In this document: positions 6,009 to 6,483 of the stretch, in pieces
How the letters are laid out: the number at the start of each line of letters is the position of its first letter
Position numbering within the stretch: position 1 is the stretch's first letter
Assembly: GCA_030731175.1 (NCBI GenBank)
Contig: JANQUM010000184.1
Location: 1 to 6,483 of the forward strand
DNA: 6,483 bases
From: Spirosomataceae bacterium
Lineage (GTDB): Bacteria > Bacteroidota > Bacteroidia > Cytophagales > Spirosomataceae
Direction of reading: 5' to 3'
Notes under the pieces: model-generated
Told to the model about the DNA's origin: nothing
What the model saw: only the letters and a program-made list of their open reading frames with translations
Databases searched by the model: none
Program-made: the position numbers and the translations under genes

Positions 6009-6273
6009 TTAAATTTAAAAATTTTATTATAGATTATTCTAATAATTGCATTTATCTAATAAAATAGCCCGAATACACCTTATTTGTTGCACTTTTATAA
6101 TATTACCTTTAAAACATTTTGTTTACTGTTCTGCCTATATACGGTAAAACAGCTCAAAAGGTTGAACAATGCCTTAAATAAGCCTTATCGGCAATGCTTC
6201 TGTTTAACGCTTGTTTAGCTTTGATTAAACAAATTAAATAGTTGTTCCACTATTGAAGAGTTAACCTAAACAA
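5992..6273. repeat. Cluster of five TAAACAA/TTGTTTA motifs
   Basis: Exact copies lie at 5992-5998 (TAAACAA), 6119-6125 (TTGTTTA), 6211-6217 (TTGTTTA), 6226-6232 (TAAACAA) and 6267-6273 (TAAACAA). The third and fourth form an inverted repeat with an 8-nt spacer. The first and fourth are part of a longer exact repeat, GATTAAACAAA (5989-5999 and 6223-6233). The first lies in the spacer of the sigma promoter and the fifth in the spacer of the priA promoter. The only other copy I found in the window is also intergenic (1517-1523). The layout resembles operator sites, but AT-rich composition could explain some copies. Confidence 0.45.
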
Positions 6274-6284
6274 ACCAATCTTTG
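6252..6284 (+). promoter_or_regulatory. Promoter candidate of priA
   Basis: AATCTTTG (6277-6284) matches TAnnTTTG except at its first base. ATTG (6252-6255), one base off TTTG, lies 21 nt upstream. The -7 element ends 23 nt before the ATG at 6308, the same distance as in the divergent sigma-factor promoter. A TAAACAA (6267-6273) occupies the spacer. Confidence 0.4.
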
Positions 6285-6307
6285 TACCTGTATAAAAAAA
6301 TACGCAG

Positions 6308-6483
6308 ATGAACCCCAACCTTTCCCAACATGTAGAAGAAGTTACCCGCTTCGCCGATGTTATCTTACCCGTTCCAATCCCGCAACTCTTTACGTACCGT
6401 ATTCCAAGAGTGATGGACGACACAATAAGGGTTGGGGCGAGAGTTATTGTGCAGTTTGGGCGAAACAGGATTGTAACCGCCGT
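6308..6483 (+). CDS. priA: Primosomal protein N' (PriA helicase), N-terminal fragment
   Basis: PriA is the superfamily 2 helicase that recognises stalled or repaired forks and reloads the replisome. Only the first 58 codons are present; the gene runs off the window end. The readable part, from FADVILPVPIPQLFTYRIP (15-33) through VGARVIVQFGRNRIVTA (42-58), matches the start of the PriA 3'-DNA-binding domain, where ADVxLPxPxxxxFTYxVP and VGxRVxVxFGxR are conserved. The ATG at 6308 places ADVILP at residues 16-21; the preceding residues are a short extension of a kind common in Bacteroidota. The Walker motifs and zinc-binding cysteines lie beyond the window. It is divergent from the sigma-factor gene and shares its intergenic region. 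Confidence 0.9.
   Translation, partial: MNPNLSQHVEEVTRFADVILPVPIPQLFTYRIPRVMDDTIRVGARVIVQFGRNRIVTA

Larger units (their letters stand above)
5953..6307. other. Divergent AT-rich intergenic region (sigma factor / priA)
   Basis: 355 nt between two divergent start codons, with no credible gene. It holds a promoter at each end and a cluster of TAAACAA/TTGTTTA motifs between them (listed separately). The middle part (about 6009-6065) is almost pure A+T. A short near-palindrome, ATAAG-C-CTTAT (6176-6186), lies between a TGCC and a GGCA, but the possible hairpin is weak. No tRNA or terminator is seen; divergent genes would not need one here. Confidence 0.75.

Noticed and set aside
6194..6241. 15-codon ORF (MLLFNACLALIKQIK) in the priA upstream region
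   Set aside because: It is short, overlaps the inverted TTGTTTA/TAAACAA pair, and has no supporting start context; chance is the simplest explanation.
1..6483. CRISPR array, insertion sequence or composite mobile element
   Set aside because: There are no regularly spaced repeats, no transposase and no terminal inverted repeats with target duplications; every long coding frame belongs to a recognisable chromosomal gene family.

Overview
The window looks like chromosomal DNA from a member of the Bacteroidota, most likely a Cytophagales-type organism of moderate-to-low GC. Four things point there: a division transpeptidase ending in a PASTA-like domain, a crtI-crtB carotenoid pair beside a sigma-70 family ECF factor, no clear Shine-Dalgarno sequences, and intergenic matches to the Bacteroidota promoter pattern TTTG / TAnnTTTG. 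All gene assignments come from reading motifs; no database search was run.

Layout: (1) 1-1475 (+) is the 3' part of a FtsI-type penicillin-binding protein. (2) 1476-1823 is noncoding and holds a consensus-like promoter, a structured stretch and a perfect 10-bp intrinsic terminator that ends only about 31 nt before smpB. It could be a small RNA gene or an attenuated smpB leader. (3) 1824-2276 (+) is smpB. (4) 2375-2884 (+) is a stand-alone HNH endonuclease family protein, tail to tail with the next gene. (5) 5272-2896 (-) is crtI followed by crtB, the core of carotenoid synthesis. (6) 5952-5434 (-) is an ECF-like sigma factor with its own promoter and its own terminator just upstream of crtI. 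(7) 5953-6307 is an AT-rich divergent intergenic region with five exact copies of TAAACAA/TTGTTTA. (8) 6308 to the end (+) is the start of priA.

How the genes work together: FtsI (septal peptidoglycan crosslinking), SmpB (ribosome rescue with tmRNA) and PriA (replication restart) are housekeeping genes. The one pathway module is crtB (GGPP to phytoene) plus crtI (phytoene desaturation), read in the same direction as the upstream sigma factor, which may control it. No cyclase, hydroxylase or ketolase gene is in the window, so later pigment steps, if any, are encoded elsewhere.

I see no CRISPR array, insertion sequence, tRNA, prophage or defence island, and nothing that amounts to a clear new system. 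The observations most worth checking are the smpB leader with its terminator, the TAAACAA motif cluster, and the absence of murE after ftsI.
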